DNA from: Marinobacter sp. ANT_B65
Lineage (GTDB): Bacteria > Pseudomonadota > Gammaproteobacteria > Pseudomonadales > Oleiphilaceae
Length of the DNA: 64,000 nt
Reading direction: 5' to 3'
Assembly: GCF_002407605.1 (NCBI RefSeq)
Contig: NZ_NXGV01000001.1
Coordinates: 866,895-930,894, forward strand
Under the pieces are notes generated by a model. It ran no database searches. It was not told the DNA's origin and worked only from the letters and a program-made list of their open reading frames with translations. The position numbers were made by a program, and so were the translations under genes. This document shows, in pieces, positions 63,519-64,000 of the stretch. Numbering within the stretch: the first letter of the stretch is position 1; the number at the start of each line of letters is the position of its first letter.

Positions 63519-64000
63519 AGGTAATGCTCCGGCTGGATTCGCTTGAACACCCCAGAACGGGTATTGGCTATTACACGGAGAACCTTTGTCGTGAGCTTAT
63601 TGGTCAGCCGGAAGTTGATCTGGCAGGCGTTTTCCGTGGCCAGTTGTTGCGGGGCGGCAAGCTAAAAAATTTGCTGGATGAAGAAGATATTTCCTCTGCC
63701 ACAGATAAGCCTGCGGGTGCCCGGAGTCTGCTGGCAAAGTTTATTCGCCGGAGCAGGCCGCTGGTTCGTTCCCTGCCCGGCGCCTACGCTCTGAGGCAGT
63801 CAGTGCGCGACCGGCAGGCTCTGGCTGCAGCAGCAGGCTTTGGTAAGTGCATTTATCACGAACCTAATTTCATTCCTTTCCGCTTCTCCGGCCCGCTTGT
63901 GCTGACGGTACACGACCTTTCTCACATAAGGTACCCGGAGCATCATCCTGCCAGACGCGTGCGTTTTCTTTCCAGCCGTCTTCCAGCAGCTTTGAACCGG
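63515..64000 (+). CDS. GT4 glycosyltransferase, 3' end outside window (WbpY-like)
   Basis: The open frame from the GTG at 63515 begins MKVMLRLDSLEHPRTGIGYY and runs off the right edge after 162 codons. The start and the segment YHEPNFIPFRFSGPLVLTVH with DLSHIRYPEHHPARR match the N-terminal acceptor domain of GT4 mannosyl/rhamnosyl transferases of WbpX/WbpY type. The GTGA overlap with the rmd stop shows translational coupling. An ATG three codons further in (63524) is the alternative start. The donor-binding domain is not visible, so specificity cannot be judged. Confidence 0.85.
   Translation, partial: MKVMLRLDSLEHPRTGIGYYTENLCRELIGQPEVDLAGVFRGQLLRGGKLKNLLDEEDISSATDKPAGARSLLAKFIRRSRPLVRSLPGAYALRQSVRDRQALAAAAGFGKCIYHEPNFIPFRFSGPLVLTVHDLSHIRYPEHHPARRVRFLSSRLPAALNR

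Overview
The window looks like a chromosomal segment of a marine gammaproteobacterium. Marinobacter or a close relative is the best guess: the gene order kdsD / mlaFEDCB-ibaG-murA-hisGDC, pilBCD-coaE next to a divergent pilA, a DUF1302/DUF1329 pair and moderate GC all fit. This rests on recognising protein families and gene order by eye, not on a database search. No rRNA, tRNA, CRISPR array, transposase or integrase was seen.

Layout. (1) 1-9.0 kb: cell-envelope housekeeping. A minus-strand kdsD (KDO synthesis) is cut by the left edge and faces the phospholipid-transport operon mlaFEDCB, ibaG, murA and histidine genes hisG-hisD-hisC. (2) 9.0-11.6 kb: a Nif3-like protein, zapG/yhcB (minus) and zapE. 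(3) 11.8-18.0 kb: a DUF1302 outer-membrane protein, a DUF1329 protein and a large MalT-like LuxR regulator. (4) 18.0-29.6 kb, all minus strand: YihG-like acyltransferase, Bax-like glucosaminidase, YfaZ-like barrel, yacG, a hybrid histidine kinase with two receivers, trmO, an unrecognised exported protein, coaE, pilD, pilC and pilB; pilA is divergent at 30.0 kb behind a good sigma-54 promoter. (5) 30.9-37.2 kb: MscS-type channel and beta-CASP metallo-hydrolase (minus), cysQ, and a lipoprotein with a 57-bp tandem repeat. (6) 37.4-64.0 kb: a long surface-glycan and secretion locus that runs off the right edge.

Region 6 is the most interesting. It starts with sugar-nucleotide and initiating-transferase genes (WbpV/K-like epimerase, PglC-like phosphoglycosyl transferase, WbpM-like dehydratase) and a second beta-CASP protein. 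Two small paralogous proteins of DUF6447 type follow, then a complete type I secretion system (ABC, adaptor, TolC-like). Next come an O-antigen ABC exporter (wzm, wzt with C-terminal glycan-binding domain), a sulfotransferase-like/coiled-coil protein and a 1201-residue protein with three tandem GT-B domains. A 1040-residue cysteine-free acidic protein with DUF4214 and RTX-like stretches follows, behind a highly structured leader and ahead of a strong terminator. Then come a SapC-family protein, a GT4 glycosyltransferase, gmd and rmd (GDP-D-rhamnose) and another GT4.

My reading, which is inference, is that this locus makes a type I-secreted S-layer-like protein together with a D-rhamnose-containing polysaccharide exported by an ABC transporter, perhaps the polysaccharide that anchors the protein, as in the Caulobacter RsaA/O-antigen arrangement. 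The DUF6447 pair, SapC, the long acidic cytoplasmic tail on the adaptor and the leader RNA are the parts whose roles are least known.
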